Positions 50,201 through 63,380 of a stretch of 64,000 nucleotides of DNA are shown in pieces; position 1 is the first letter of the stretch, and every line of letters begins with the position of its first letter. The position numbers were made by a program, and so were the translations under genes. The notes beneath the pieces were generated by a model. That model saw only the letters and a program-made list of their open reading frames with translations. It did no database searches and was not told the origin of the DNA. This DNA comes from Atrichornis clamosus. Taxonomy: Eukaryota; Chordata; Aves; Passeriformes; Menuridae. The stretch covers positions 310,001 through 374,000 of the forward strand of contig WBMZ01011753.1 in NCBI GenBank assembly GCA_013400975.1, given 5' to 3'.

Positions 50201-52020
50201 GAACTGTACTGCAATGTCATTTGCTGTCTTGTAAATTGTATTTACAATAAACATCTTTTTCTAATAAATATTTAAACAGTGATCACAGACTCTTCACTCA
50301 ACCTAAGTGGTTGAAGATTACAACATCAGAGCATCTCCCTCAGTCTACAGCTCGAGTGCTGCCCTGCACCTGGTTCAAAAGGACAAGTTTAGGTCAAATA
50401 CTTAATCTTGCTGCCTGGATTTTATCAGTCTGTGCTATAACTTTTACATTAAGTAGGTTTTAGTATCTAATTGATTTATATAAATTTTAGGTAAATCACG
50501 CCTCAAGTGACTTGTAAAGTTATTTGGCCAACTGCAAATTATTGTAAGTGCATTATACAGAAAGAGAATTTAATGTTCCCCAGTTAATAATACCCAAATG
50601 GTTTTTAAAGAACATTGTAGGGCTTGTATCATAAAATTAAGTATCTAAAAGAGTGAGCAAGTACAAAGAACAGGCTGCTATTTATGGCATTCATTAAAAG
50701 ACAGGCAACTTGCTATTTTATTTTCCAGTGCATTCTTCTTCCCTGTTCTAAGGTTTCAAATTATAGCAAACTAGGAGCAAAAAGTGGTTGGGGGCTCTAT
50801 TTTGCCATATGAAATACCACCAAAACACCCACTGCTTTATTTCTAACTTGCAAAATGTAGTTGGTTTTCTTAAAGTGTAATATGATGCCTGAAATCTGGT
50901 ATCTAGCTTTTCAATCAGATCATTAATCTAAGTCAAGTTGTTGCTCACTCTGACTTCCAGTATCTTTATCTGTGCTCACCGCACTATAACTTACCTGACA
51001 AATGTCCTCACTATGAAACAACAGATTACTTTTATTACGACGGCACAGGGATGGTTTGAGCACTTCTGCACTCATATTAGAAATAAAATTTTAAAAAATC
51101 GGTAGTAATGGTGATAACAGAAGTCAGAGATAAAACTGCACTTCACTTAGTAATCTGTCAAGCTGAGAATACCATGCAGAGGCACTGACTCGGCTTCAGA
51201 GACTTAACTCCTAGTTTTTCAAGGCCAAAGCATTTCTAAACTAAGCTAAATCAAGTCCAGAAGAACTCTTGTGAGTTAGCCTGCCAGTTCACATAAAGAG
51301 GGCTAGCATTGCATGACAAGGGATTTTTTAAAGTGTTCAGAAACTAGAAAGTAATAATGGTGTTTTTTGGCAGTACATGGGAAGGCAAAGTGGCTGCAGG
51401 TAATGTTGCTAGAGATGCTATCAAATTCCTAATTGTTCAGCTTTTTCTTGTACTTTGTAAGCTGCCTTGAAATTCCAGACTCCTCCTGGCATTTTAGTTA
51501 CATAGGAAAACAACTGTTCTTGGCCTCTTTTCTTGAACACCTGTGGACAGACAATGCTATGCAACAGCTTTTCTCCTTCACAAGAGTATCTACATTTCTG
51601 CATGTAACAAACTACTCTCTATAATACTACTAAACTCATTCTCCTTGTAGCTATTCCAAATACTAATTGACTCAAAGCCCAGTGATGAATAGCACTCATG
51701 TAACACTGTACAGTAATGGCCCTTCATTAGAGAATCAATGAGAGGAGGAAGACTAAATCTGAGCTATAGATTCTATACGAAGATCAAAAGACCCTATTTT
51801 TGTATCTACACCAGTCTCTGAGGAAGTGTCCAATTCTCTCACTCTTTCACAGCACTGGATTTACCAGTATGTCTGTGTGTGATGTATAGTATTTTGTCCT
51901 GATTACCACTTACAAAACTAAAAAGCAAATGAATATTCTCATTTGAAAATGTGTATTATTTTTTAACAAATTACAGATTAATTCCTTAGTTACTTTGAGA
52001 CCATGCACTCAGAAATTCAC

Positions 52021-52060
52021 AGCCATAGAAGTGAGGGCTGGAAGGCAGCCTCAAAAATAA
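52021..52060 (-). mobile_element. Possible trace of an ancient CR1 3' end
   Basis: CATAGAAGTGAGGGCTGGAA followed by GGCAGCCTCA resembles the reverse complement of the 3' end of old reptilian CR1 elements. Only about 40 bp is recognisable and there is no supporting flank, so this is weak. Confidence 0.3.
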
Positions 52061-55000
52061 AATTTTACATGAATGCAGGATAATGACTCACAATATGATC
52101 CCTCTATCTGCATTCATTTTAGAAAACTGATGAACTGATGACAGGTGTCAGTTTGTGCTTTTCAAAAGAAAGATCAGATGGGAATCCAGATTGTAGATTT
52201 ACTAGAGGTCAAATAAGAAAAATCTTTTAGAGATCCAGAGAGCCCAAGGAGCCATTTATCAAAGAGTTATTCTAATTGCACTTACTTTAATCCTGTCTTT
52301 GCTGGGATATGTAGAAGGAGAACAATTAACTGCAGACTACAAATCACAGAATTGGGACTTATTGTAAAAAATCCAAGTTTTTAAGCAGAGAATCACACAA
52401 TTTATTGTGTGACTGGTTAAATTGTTCTCAAAACCTGCATTTTCCAGTGCTTTGTCTTTGCAACTATTACACTTTTCCACAGGAGCAGTGTAGCTGTATA
52501 TAACAGGAGGTGTGTAACGGCTTAATTACAACAAAGAAGCCAACACCCCAATTACACTTTTAAAAAAATAAAGTTCTAACAGTCAATATGGAGGCCATAC
52601 TCCATCGAATATCAAGCTTTCGCTTTCACTGCCTATTAGTGCCAAGAATGAAATCACTCTGTAGCAGTGTCCCTGCCCTTTGTGCAGCAGAAGCTGTTTC
52701 TTGGCAACCAACGCAGACAACTGAGTTGCCACGGAAACCAGAGAGACTAATTTATAAAAACTCTGAAACAAAGCAACTAAAAAGACAACCCTAAATAGGG
52801 TGGGTATATGCCATATTACTTCCTACAGCATTCTCACCGATAAAAGAACCAGAAATGAAAATACTAAATTACTAGTGGCAATTTTCATTTTTTCTGTAAA
52901 ATTGGATTTACAAAGAGCCAACGTTTTGTTGCATCAGCAGCCAGTAGCCCGTTTCTGCCTTTGGTTCAAGTTGGCAAACACACCTGAAGATTTATACTGC
53001 AGTTGAAGAGGAAGGCTTTCCATTTCAGCCACTGTTTTCTCTTTCAGGGAAGAGGGAGGCTGAGGGAAAATGGCACAGACAACTGTTGCACAGTGTGCCT
53101 GGAATATCTGCAAGCTGGATAAAACAAGTGCTAACATAGTGAAAAGGCAGAACAATGGCGTATATCATAACTCACTTGATCTAAGAAATGTACATTCAAG
53201 TTTCTTATTCATTTAAAAATATTTATTAGTGGAAAATATTTTCTCTTCTTTAGTAACTAGAGAGATGCCAGAGATAGCCATCTCCTGAGTGCATTTTAAC
53301 CACAGTTGTGTTTTGTGTACGTGCACATGTGGAGAGCATGCTAAAGGCATACATTTTTAGTAGCGAACAAGGTGCGGAAAACCCCACCACATGCTGCATT
53401 TCCCAGGAAAGGAAACCAATATGACAACAAGTTCTCTCTTCAAAGAGAAAACTAGTTCATTCAGCTGCCTAGCCAGGGAACTTAACTCCTCGGAATGATA
53501 AATACCAGAGAAAGAGAGATGAAGAGAGGATACATTTGCTCAGAGACAGCGACTCATTGATGGCAGGTTCCCACTGACAGGCTCAGGATGGATTCTGCTC
53601 CTGCCACGTTAACCTTGGCACTGTCCAATTCACCATGACATCTCCACAGAGGTCAGGCTAGGTAGTAACTATTTGCTTACTGACCATGTGACTACTGCCA
53701 AACACAGCACCAGTGACAGGAAGTCCTGGCTGCCTCACCTCCTCAGGGGGAAAAGTCCACTTGCAGGTCTGAGGGCATCAACCTCAGTCTATTTTACTCA
53801 GCCATAAAATTCCTTAAGGTGATTGGAACTGCTAGAAATCTCTACTGCTCTTTCAAGTTTGACTTAAGCAGACCCATAGGTTCAAAACATATTAGGTGAG
53901 GACACAAATAAATAGTCCATAGACTGTTTCCATGGGAAACTAGATGAGAACATCAGCATTTTAAAAGAAAATGCATCCTCTTGATGCTTTCTGCAAATCA
54001 AAAATCAGTCACACAACTGCACTCATGCTCAGCTATTCAGTGAACTGTGAAAGGCAGTGTTATCAGTGGTGATTATCACCAAGATTGTCAGATGTGTAAA
54101 ACCCAGTGGAGCTAAAAGAAGCAGATGCTCTGGAGAAATGCTGCACATCAATCGGTTATCACAAATTATAAACCAAAAAAAAATGTGTGTCCTAACTGAA
54201 CAATTCCCTGAGTTCCCCTAGTTTAACACCTTACCTGCTATGTAAACAGTGAAATTATGCACAGATTCCCTTAATTTTCATGTAGTAGTGAAATAATTTT
54301 TGAGCTATAAGGTGCTTGGAAGACATTTCTCTAGCATATGATACTATGCACCAACAGCCCATTTCCCAACACAGACAGGCTCATCCTAAGAACCTGAAAA
54401 ATTCTACTACATCCAGCTTCTCCAGAGAATTAGAAGTAAGTGGAGGTTAAAATTTAATTTTTGTACTTGAAGGATTTGGGTACCAAGTATTGCCTGTGAA
54501 CTTCTCTCTACTACTGTAGCTTTGTTAGAGCACAATAAGTTCTGAGTTATCCTTAGAGAAATATTAAACAAGACAAAAAAAATTTGAGTTCTTTTAACCG
54601 GACACTGAACAGACCAAATTCTCTCGACAAAAGTATAAGACAGTTGGATGAGTATCTCACATATCTCAGAAATGGCTTTATATTTCAACTGCTTGCCTAT
54701 TCTGATACCTTACAAGAGTTAGAGGCACTGTCGCCTTAGAAAAGAGCCGAAGAAGGTGGGTAGCATACATTATTTGCTCTTTGCAGCCTGCATCCTAAAG
54801 CGTAAGAAGTTTTTATTAGTCTGTGGGCTGTTAACTTATTTCACTGAAATACACCATTGCACGTTATCTGCTCTTTGAAGAGGTGGGTGAAGACACACTC
54901 TTACACAATTCTGATTTTCTTCTACTGAAGCCATAGTCTAGTAGTAATCTTGAACTTCCCACCATCTCATGAAGCCAGTCAATAATATTACACCTGGATA

Positions 55001-55247
55001 TCTGACAGCATTATACTTTGAAGACACTTTCCAAACAGTGAGTGAAAAATCCATTCTTTAGTGCCTGCATGGATCCAGTTTACCCACAGAAAAGGTTGCA
55101 TCTCAAATTTTTCACCAAATTACTAACTTTTTGGAACAAAGCAGCTGTTGTGAAAAATGCAGTTTACTGCTTATTTTGACAATTTCTTCATTCCCAATTC
55201 TAAAATATCCACTGGATTTTCTGAAACATTTTGGCCAACACCAAAGT
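52061..55247. other. AT-rich tract, no gene recognised
   Basis: No exon pair or transposon recognised. It contains the inverted repeat at 52393-52412 and X-box-like sites at 52725-52738 and 53926-53940. The minus-strand frame at 52934-53155 begins with a hydrophobic stretch and ends near a basic RQKR, but stops at once and has no splice donor; it is discussed under rejected items. Confidence 0.5.
52393..52412. repeat. Perfect 9-bp inverted repeat, 2-nt spacer
   Basis: TCACACAAT (52393-52401), spacer TT, ATTGTGTGA (52404-52412). A near-perfect 20-bp palindrome of the kind that can bind a protein dimer, or chance. Confidence 0.75.
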
Positions 55248-55583
55248 GAACATGATCCAGAGTGTGTCCAGGTGGCCAAGAAGGCCAATGGCATCCCGGC
55301 CTGTCAGTCTCTACTCCTAAGTAACAAGTGATAGGATGAGAGGAAATGGCTTCATGTTGCACCAGGGGAGGTTTCAGTTGGATATTAGGAAAATTTCTTC
55401 ACAGAAAGGATTATCAAGCGTTGGAACAGGCTGCCCAGGGAACTGGTGGAATCACCATCCCTGGAAATATTTAAAAGACTGTCAGGGACATGGCTAAGTA
55501 GTTGACTTGGCAGTACTTGGTTAGTTGATGAACTCAGTGATCTTGAAAGGCTTTTCCAAACTAAATGATTCTAAGATTCTATA
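55248..55583 (+). mobile_element. CR1 LINE with an internal deletion
   Basis: It starts with GAACATGATCCAGAGTGTGT and CCAGGTGGCCAAGAAGGCCA, the same block as in the copy at 18389. Near 55304 it jumps to CTACTCCTAAGTAACAAGTG, which in other CR1 copies lies some hundreds of bases further on. It then continues through GGAGGTTTCAGTTGGATATT, GTTGGAACAGGCTGCCCAGG and ATCACCATCCCTGGAAATAT. It ends at ATGATTCTAAGATTCTATA, a CR1 3' terminus. Sense is plus. The short frames at 55112-55362 on both strands are shadows. Confidence 0.9.
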
Positions 55584-57960
55584 AGTAATAACAAACATTT
55601 GCCCAGGATCTCTGAAAATAAGGACTTCCAGATTTTCATGACAGCAACACATTTTCATATCTGTGGAGATCAGCAGCAATGGTAAAATAGTGAGTCTGTT
55701 GGTGATAATTTTTTCCACAGCCTGAAAAGATTTTTAACAAATATTTTAAGCGAGTGGCAGATTGTTTGCTTTTATAAGTGACAGAGCAAGATCAGGGAAG
55801 AACCAACCCAAACTTTCCAATAACCTTTTCTTCTCCAAAGACAGCTGTACTTGCTATGCCATATATGGAAGTATTTCCTTGTAAAGCCATCTGTCATAGT
55901 TAAAGGACTAGTCCAGATGGGCTTTGCTCAGTACTAGTTCCCACATGAACCAAATTTCAAAAACCTGAGGGAAATCTGAGCCATAATAACAAGGGATAGG
56001 GAGAAGACAGAGGGTGAAAGTCCACAAAACCCAAAATAACTGAGATAGCATGGCGAGGGTGTTTCACAGACAACATGGACTGGAAGAAACAAGCTAACCA
56101 AAAAAATCAGAAAAAATTCTACCTCCCCATTCATTCTCAAGAGAACCAATGTGAATGTTGGATTGTGGGTGCATGTGTACATAAGCACACAAAAGAGTTC
56201 CAGCCTGCCCTTCCCAGATGGGCAAATTACTGAGTAGCAGAGATTGATGCAGGCATCTCAAATTATGAATTATGCAAGATCATTTTAAAAAGAAAAAAAT
56301 CTCTTTTTGGTGTAGATCAATTGTATCCTTGTTCAGGAAATAACTTCACATTTATTGTGGGAAGGATAGAAAAACCCCAAGCCAACCTTCTCTTTGCTTC
56401 CCTGTACCTTCCTAGATACCATCCTCCCTTACAGGAAGGGAGAAAACCAGGAAGAGTACAGTTTGCTCAGCTGTTTTTCAGTGTTGATAAGTAGCTGATG
56501 GCCTTGCTTCTCCTCTATATGACAATTTAGAAGCAAGTGAATGATGTCAAAAGATAGTTTTCACAAAAATTTTATGAATGAGAGTAATACCAAAAAACCC
56601 TGGTTACTTTAGTTGATTATTCTATTGCAGGATGTGTCACAATACCTGAAATTTGTTAGCATTAGCCAGTTGACTCAGAATGGTATTACTCACAGCATTT
56701 ACATCTTTTCTGAGAAAGGAAAGCTGAGAACATGAAGCCTACAGAGTATTTTAAAGTCGTGCAGAACAGAGCTGCCGAAAGGGAAGAAAAACTCAAATTA
56801 TGGCTCCACTAACAAGACAAAACAAAGTTGGGCTACCAAGTCATTTCTCTGCTAAACTTTTTATTTGAAAAGCCCTTACTTAGCTTCACCTACAGCTTTG
56901 CCAAATCCACTTGTGATATGTCATAAATACTTGGATATGTTAATGGCAGAAAGCTCTCTAAATTACTTGTTATGTTTTAGGAAACAAAAGAGGATCTACC
57001 CTTTTAGAGTCTAGAGTCCTTCCTCTCTTCCTTCTTTGGGATGCATTACTTGGGATTTGCCAGGAGACAGCTGCTTCTCCCTCTGCAATGACTACCAATA
57101 ACCCTTCTACTCCCACAGCTCCCATAAGTTTCACAGAATTGCATATTGGTTCCTTTTCCTGACCTACATTTAACAGAAATTCCTGTGTAAAAGGCAAGTC
57201 ATCTTTTCATGTCTCTTCAGTAGTCCTGTGCCACTTTCTGCAATTTTTCTCTCCTTGCTGTTCTTCTGTGCTGTATTTAGCTTCACTGTTGCAGTCTACT
57301 AGCATCATCCACAACATATTCATATTGTCCTCCCAATTTCAGTCTATTATCTCCCCTCACAGAGGGCAATTACCCAGTCTCATGTTCAACTTCATGTCCC
57401 CTATTAAGTAATCAGAGTATCTTTCTCTACATCCCTATTTCTATGTGACTGAGATTAAGTACTAATTTAAAAAGGAATTATGTACACCTTGCTAAAGGTA
57501 GAATATCTTGGTCTTATTTTGCATAAGCCCCCCATTTATCCGTTATCCATTGTTTTCTGCCTAGCACTGACTAGGACTGCAAAGGTGAAGTGGAATCTTT
57601 GTTCTTTCTAATGCAGCACACACCCATTGCACCTCGAGAAACTGTTTCAGCTCTATTTGACAAGCTGAGAATGACTTGATACCTTACCTTCTTCAAGGTT
57701 TTTTTGGTACTAAGTTTAAAGGCTTATTTCCAGGGAGTAATCTAAAATAATACAGAATAAAGCTAAGGCAAGTTGGTACACATATTTAGTGAGGCTTTGT
57801 TCCCAAAGAACAGGAACACTTACTGTACAGACAGACTACCATTGATTTGGAATATAAAACCTTCCCACACACTCTACCTAGGTTATTCTGGGGGAGAAAA
57901 TCTGGAGCTGTAAAGCTGCCTGTCACTTCAGGATTTCAGAAGTCATGACAGTCTGCTTTA

Positions 57961-58010
57961 AGAAAAAAAAAAAAAGAAAAGGAAAAAAATTTAAAAAAAG
58001 AAAAAAAGGG
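57961..58010. repeat. A-rich, almost all-purine tract
   Basis: About 50 bp of A runs broken by G and by one TTT. A simple repeat. It is not clearly the tail of a retrocopy, since no gene-like sequence precedes it and CR1 machinery does not normally make poly(A)-tailed copies. Confidence 0.85.
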
Positions 58011-58409
58011 TAACTTGAGGACTACATGACATCTTAACATTCCTGTTTCAATGCTGCAGCAGGACAAGATGCTGCAGTTTGAAACTAAAGGCAAAGGAGA
58101 GCCTCTCCTAGCCAGGGGATGAACTAGGAGCAGTGGTGAAGAGCCTCAAGCAGTATCACCAGGATATCAGTCATTTTTTTAGAGCACCTGTCTCTAATTT
58201 CAGTGATCCTTCTGATTATTTGCCTATAAGTGAGGCAGCACTGTTAAAGCTTTCCTCTTCCTACAGAGGTACAAAGTGACATTCAGTCGTTCCTCTCCTC
58301 CTCCTTCTGTAACATTTAAGAGAACGGTTCCTACTGAATGCTGTGAAAAATGACTGGCATTCAGTTGGACTCAGCACAAGAGAAACCAGAGCTTGATTTT
58401 CTTTTCTAG

Positions 58410-58439
58410 GACAGCCCTCCTCCATCTGCAGATGGAAAG
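58410..58439 (+). other. Speculative 30-nt micro-exon
   Basis: A pyrimidine tract ending GATTTTCTTTTCTAG at 58409 is followed 30 nt later by the donor GTTAGT at 58440. The 30 bases keep frame and would encode DSPPPSADGK. Micro-exons with such lengths occur in vertebrate neural genes, but acceptor-donor pairs this close also arise by chance, and there is no neighbouring exon to anchor it. Confidence 0.15.
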
Positions 58440-61400
58440 GTTAGTTTTTTACAGGGATGCCGCATTTAAAAGCTACTCCTCCTACAGAGTCATTGAAGAC
58501 TTGCCAGAAAGGAAAATCTCATCCTTTCGTCCTCATCACCTCCCTCCCCCCACAAACAACCAAAGCATAAAACACAACAGGCTCTATACCAGGCTACCTC
58601 ATTTAAATACTGCTGCTTAAATGAGATTTAAATCAAGCTGCAATATAATTTTGTTTAAAAGCATTTTTTAGCAAGGTGACATTCCTACAAATATTATTCA
58701 TCTATAATGACTCCTATATATCTTTACCCATTTGCTCTTTTGGTCCCACATTTAAAATTCAGCAAATATCTCAAAACTGATTTTAGCTTCATAGCATTAT
58801 TTCTTGCCCATGTCTTAATGGAATTGTCTGATTAAAATGAAATTCAACTGAATCACTTTTTGTCAAAAACAGAAGTTCTTGGGTATATGTATTCATTCTG
58901 ACAAATACTTTAATTCAAAATATTTTTTTAATTATTGGAATACCTATACATGATTATAAAAGGTTTATTTCATTTAAGTCTTCTGTTATAGAAATAGAGC
59001 ACCAGAGAGACTTTACCCAGTTGCTTGGCATGTCCAAACTACAGATATTGCATGTTCATCTCAAGTTTATTTGCTGATAAATTAAAAAAAAAAAAAAAGT
59101 TCAAGTATCAATGTTCCTGGTTCTTAACCAATTAGAATAGCCCCATTCTTCCTATTTCATCCCATGTCTCCCTCAACCTTTGCTTACAGTACTGATGGCA
59201 ATCAATGCTATTATTAGTGCAATTATCTTTACATAAGGTACAGAAGCCTTAGTTTGCTTACCCCTGATGAAAAACAGCAGACATCAACAACTGCATTCAC
59301 AGGGATGTTAATCAACTGCACCACCACTGAACACTTCTACGTGCATGTTTTTTCCCCATCTCACCACAATGTCATGTCCAACACCTCTTCTGTCAAAAAT
59401 CTTCATGTGTCATGCTTACTGCTCCCTCATCTGGTTTCTGTTCCTCTACTTCCGACAGGCCACTTGATTATTCTTTCCTACATTAACTGCTTCATATTTG
59501 CGTTATTAAATTTTACATTGATTGCGGTTCGTGTTCCTAATTCATCAAGATCACACTCTATTTAAACAGATTACTCCAGAGTATTCACAATTCTCCTCAA
59601 TCTGCCCCAGAACAGATGTGTTCTGGTTTAGAAACTGAAATATCCAAATATCAATTTTTTTCTTGAAGACCTTTAGGCAGCCTTCTTTTTCACACAAGTA
59701 CAGAACAGTGAAGATGCTGGAGCTCAAGAAATATTTTTACATAGCAAAAATAAAAGTACAAAAGCATTTCAGATAGCAATGTGGGCTACTCAGATGACAG
59801 GAGATAATTAGAATGCCTTTTTGTATTCCAGGTTCTCTCCCTCTAAACCAAACCACATAGGTGTAAACCCTGCTAGCTCTGTCACATCCACACAGGGGCA
59901 CTGGCCCTATATATGTTCATGTAGCTGTAAGTAAAATGTGGACAGGAAAAAACCCCTACTCTATCAGAATCAACAAGGCCATAAATGGACTTTTTTCATG
60001 ATCATGAGTTTCTAGATTTTTAACCTTTTTATTCTTAATCACCAAGACAGAATTACAGCATGCGTGAGTTTATTCTCGTGTGAACACAGGGTTTCTCATT
60101 ATCAGTGCCCACGGTGCCAGGACCATTCCCACAACACATGCGTGTTACACTCACCTCCTTCTCAAAGCTATTTCCTCACCAAGGAGCATGCAAGCATGCC
60201 ACTTAAACACTCCATACATTGCATTAGCTTTAGCTCGGATTTTGTGTGGGAGTAAATGCAAACACAGATTTCATACATGGAGAAACAGCAGAAGGTTAAA
60301 GAAATCTTGATTATAAGCATACAAGATATACTAACAGAACAAAAGAGGTGGACTAGAGAATTGAGATGTGCTCAGGAGTCCATTTCACACACAGCACACA
60401 CACAAACTCCACAGAAAGCACCATTTTTCAGAATCTGCTAGATTTTAAAGAAACAGGAGTTGTGATTAGAAATCAAAAAAGGAGATAATAATATTTAAAG
60501 ACATAAGTTTAAAAAAACAAATCATAGAAAATTAAGGAGACTCCTAGAAAACCTTCAGTAACAGACAAGTGATTCAGAGGTGTATAGGAAATTAAGAAAG
60601 CGAACATGAGACAGCAGGATATTTCAAGGACAACTAGAATAAAGAAAGCTCTACAGTTTAGCTTCTGGATTCATGGTATATAGCAGCAACTGCAGTTTGC
60701 AATTCAAATTAATGCAAAACAGACATATAACCTGGCTGTAAGGGAAGGCAGGTGAAGGTATTTTAAACAGCAAACTCTCTTCTGTTTAAAAAGTCAGCAT
60801 ATCCATTTTAGGCAATGTCTGCCTTCCCTCACTTTTAATCAAAGGCATTCTACTCTGGCTATTCCACAAGATGCCCCCAATTGTCCCCTATTGCCTGGCA
60901 GCTTTAAGAAAATAATTTCTTATACGAACCCAAATAGATAATTAAAAGCAGTTCAAACTGAGATTTCACTCTATTCACTTGATGAGTAAATGTCTCTTAC
61001 AATTTTAAGCTATTAAAGCTATCAGGAGTTTTATTTAAAATAAGTTTGTGAGATCCAACATTTAATGGAAAACCAAATCCACTAGAACAACTGATTTGGG
61101 AGAGGCAATCAGCCTTAACTACTTAACATCAGTTGTATTTTCAGTAACATCCAGCCCTGAATTCAAAACCCTATAAAGCTTTACAGCTTCCAGTGGGAAC
61201 ATACTACGGTCTTCTGCTTTGCCTTCTGAAGTCAAACTCACTTATTTCTGATAATTTCACTCCTTTTTGTGCTCATTTTTATCTATGTGTGAAGTACTAT
61301 GCCCAGTCCTTAAGTCCCCAAAGACTTCTATTCTCTTCTGACTATGACTTCAAGTATTCAATTCTGTAGCAGAAGCTTGATTCTCTCCTCAGCAGCTTTC

Positions 61401-63346
61401 TCTAGCAAAGTCTGACCTACTTCAGAAGTTTTTTGGGGTAAAACATAGGAGAAAATACTTATTAAAATTTGAGAACAAACTATGTGATATACACCTTGTC
61501 GTTAACATTAACCAGTAACATCAGGAAAAGAGTCTCAAAAGAGTTTGATTTATTTATAAAAATGTAAGCAGTTTTCAGAGCACTACTGCCTTCATTCAGT
61601 ACAATGGAAATGTTTTCACCTACTGGTAATTGTATTAGCTTCTAAATCTGATTGAGTCTGGACAGTCTGCCCCCGTGAACTGGCACACAGTGCTGGGGAC
61701 ATAGATTCAGAAGAGATTAAAAGTCAATATTACGGGATTGAACAAATTAGTTTCAAGCTTAAAGAGGAATGGAGGGGGAAAGAGGCAGAATACATGGTAC
61801 ATCACTGATTTAATGTTACATAATACCGTTGTCCCTGAAGATCCTCTAAGCCTCAGTCCCACTTCCAAAATTCACAGCAGAAATCCTCAGACACACAGAG
61901 TCAGGAAAATGATTTGCACCTCCGACCACTGTACGCAACACGGTTCATTTTAGAAAGAATCATTTTAGAGACAGCAACCTGGATTCTTCTTGAGTAACTT
62001 GATGAGCTCCTGGAAAATACATCACTGCCCTAGACTAGCTTTCTACAGAAAAAGGATCACAAGAGGCAATTCCAGACTCAATAGGTAGAATATTCACAGA
62101 CAACTGTGTTTCTTGCCACTCACTACACGCAAGAGCAAAGTGTATGGTTTAAGAAATGCTTGAAAGTATTGAACATAAGATGTTTCACAGCTTACTGTAG
62201 TTTAAGAAAAGAAACTGATTTCATAAAAAAATTAGAAAAACAAGGTAAAAATTGGGCTGTCACTACCATTTCCTGCATTATCAGTAATTTTTGAATTATT
62301 TAGCCAGTATCAATCACCTTTTGTAGGGTTTGAAAGACCTTGGTTCGTATAAATGCAAGAATTTATTTTCAAAGAACACATCTAGGGACAGAATATTTAT
62401 GTGGTTTGCCCTCTCTATGTTCATCATTCACATAAGAATTTTCTTCTACACAACTGCTTGGCAAAAAGGTGTTGAATAGAAAACTAAGTGGAAATATGTA
62501 ATCAAGGACATATTTGCACCAAGTCTCAGGTAGTTGTTCAAACTCGACTTTGATTAAGTTATCATCCTTCAGTTTATTAGGCTAACTTTTTGTAAAAGAG
62601 GCACTGCCAAGATTTTCCAAGTGTTTGTGTAAGAATTCAAGGTCCAACAACCCAATTATACAAAAATACTTACATTAAAAAGAAAATACCTAAATTCTAG
62701 TAAGCTGCACACAGTATTACAATTTTTTCCTATGAATAGTATAATTTAGTTTCTTAGGAAAGAAATACATGCTACAAAAAACTATGAGTGGAAAATAATG
62801 GGTTTTTTTCTTTAGATGATGCTCAGAGTTCTCTTAAATAGCTAGAAATTCTTAATTATCTTGTAACAACTAGCTTTAAAAGGAACAGAAACAACCCAGC
62901 AAATCCAATATTCATTATGCTTTTTTTACAGTCTTACTACATCATACCGCTTAAGAGAAAGGAATACACAGTTATGCCAACAAAAGAAAAGCATTACTAA
63001 CAGTAACAGCTTCAGAGAGTACAAATTCGTACCAGCAAACACAAGAGTTTGACAATACACACTGCAAAAGCTTTGAACTATCAATCTCATTTTGTTCAGA
63101 CAAAGTCATGAGGCAGGGGGAGAAGAAGAGAGAAAATGTAATGACTACTGTTTGAAAGAACCACAAAAAGATTTCAGCTCTTCACAAAGAACTTATTTGG
63201 TCCCAAGGACTATGTTTTATTGAGCAGGGGAAACTCTTCTCAATGGCCACCAGTAAACTCATGCCTGTCTCCACAAAACAGTCATACAGCATCATCAGAG
63301 AAATCTGCAAGCACTTTTCCCAGCTCTCTTTCAAGAAACAAATAAG

Positions 63347-63380
63347 AAAACAAACAAACAAACAAAAAACACAAACAAAA
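63347..63380. repeat. (AAAC)n microsatellite, imperfect
   Basis: Repeated AAAC units with a few interruptions. A simple repeat. Confidence 0.85.

Larger units (their letters stand above)
43934..52020. other. AT-rich tract, no gene recognised
   Basis: No exon pair, RNA gene or transposon recognised. There is a tandem repeat at 47242-47281 and a bulged hairpin at 46599-46629. T-rich runs are near 46998 and 49501. The pyrimidine tract ending in TTTTCCAG at about 49516 resembles a 3' splice site, but the frame after it (about 22 codons to a stop) has no recognisable content. A GC-richer patch at 49740-49900 has no motif. Confidence 0.5.

Noticed and set aside
52934..53155. 73-codon minus-strand frame with a hydrophobic start and RQKR near its end, like a small secreted precursor
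   Set aside because: It stops four residues after the basic site, leaving no mature peptide, and no splice donor lies at that point.
57961..58010. Poly(A)-like tract as the tail of a processed pseudogene
   Set aside because: The upstream sequence shows no gene similarity, and the tract has G and T interruptions typical of a simple repeat.
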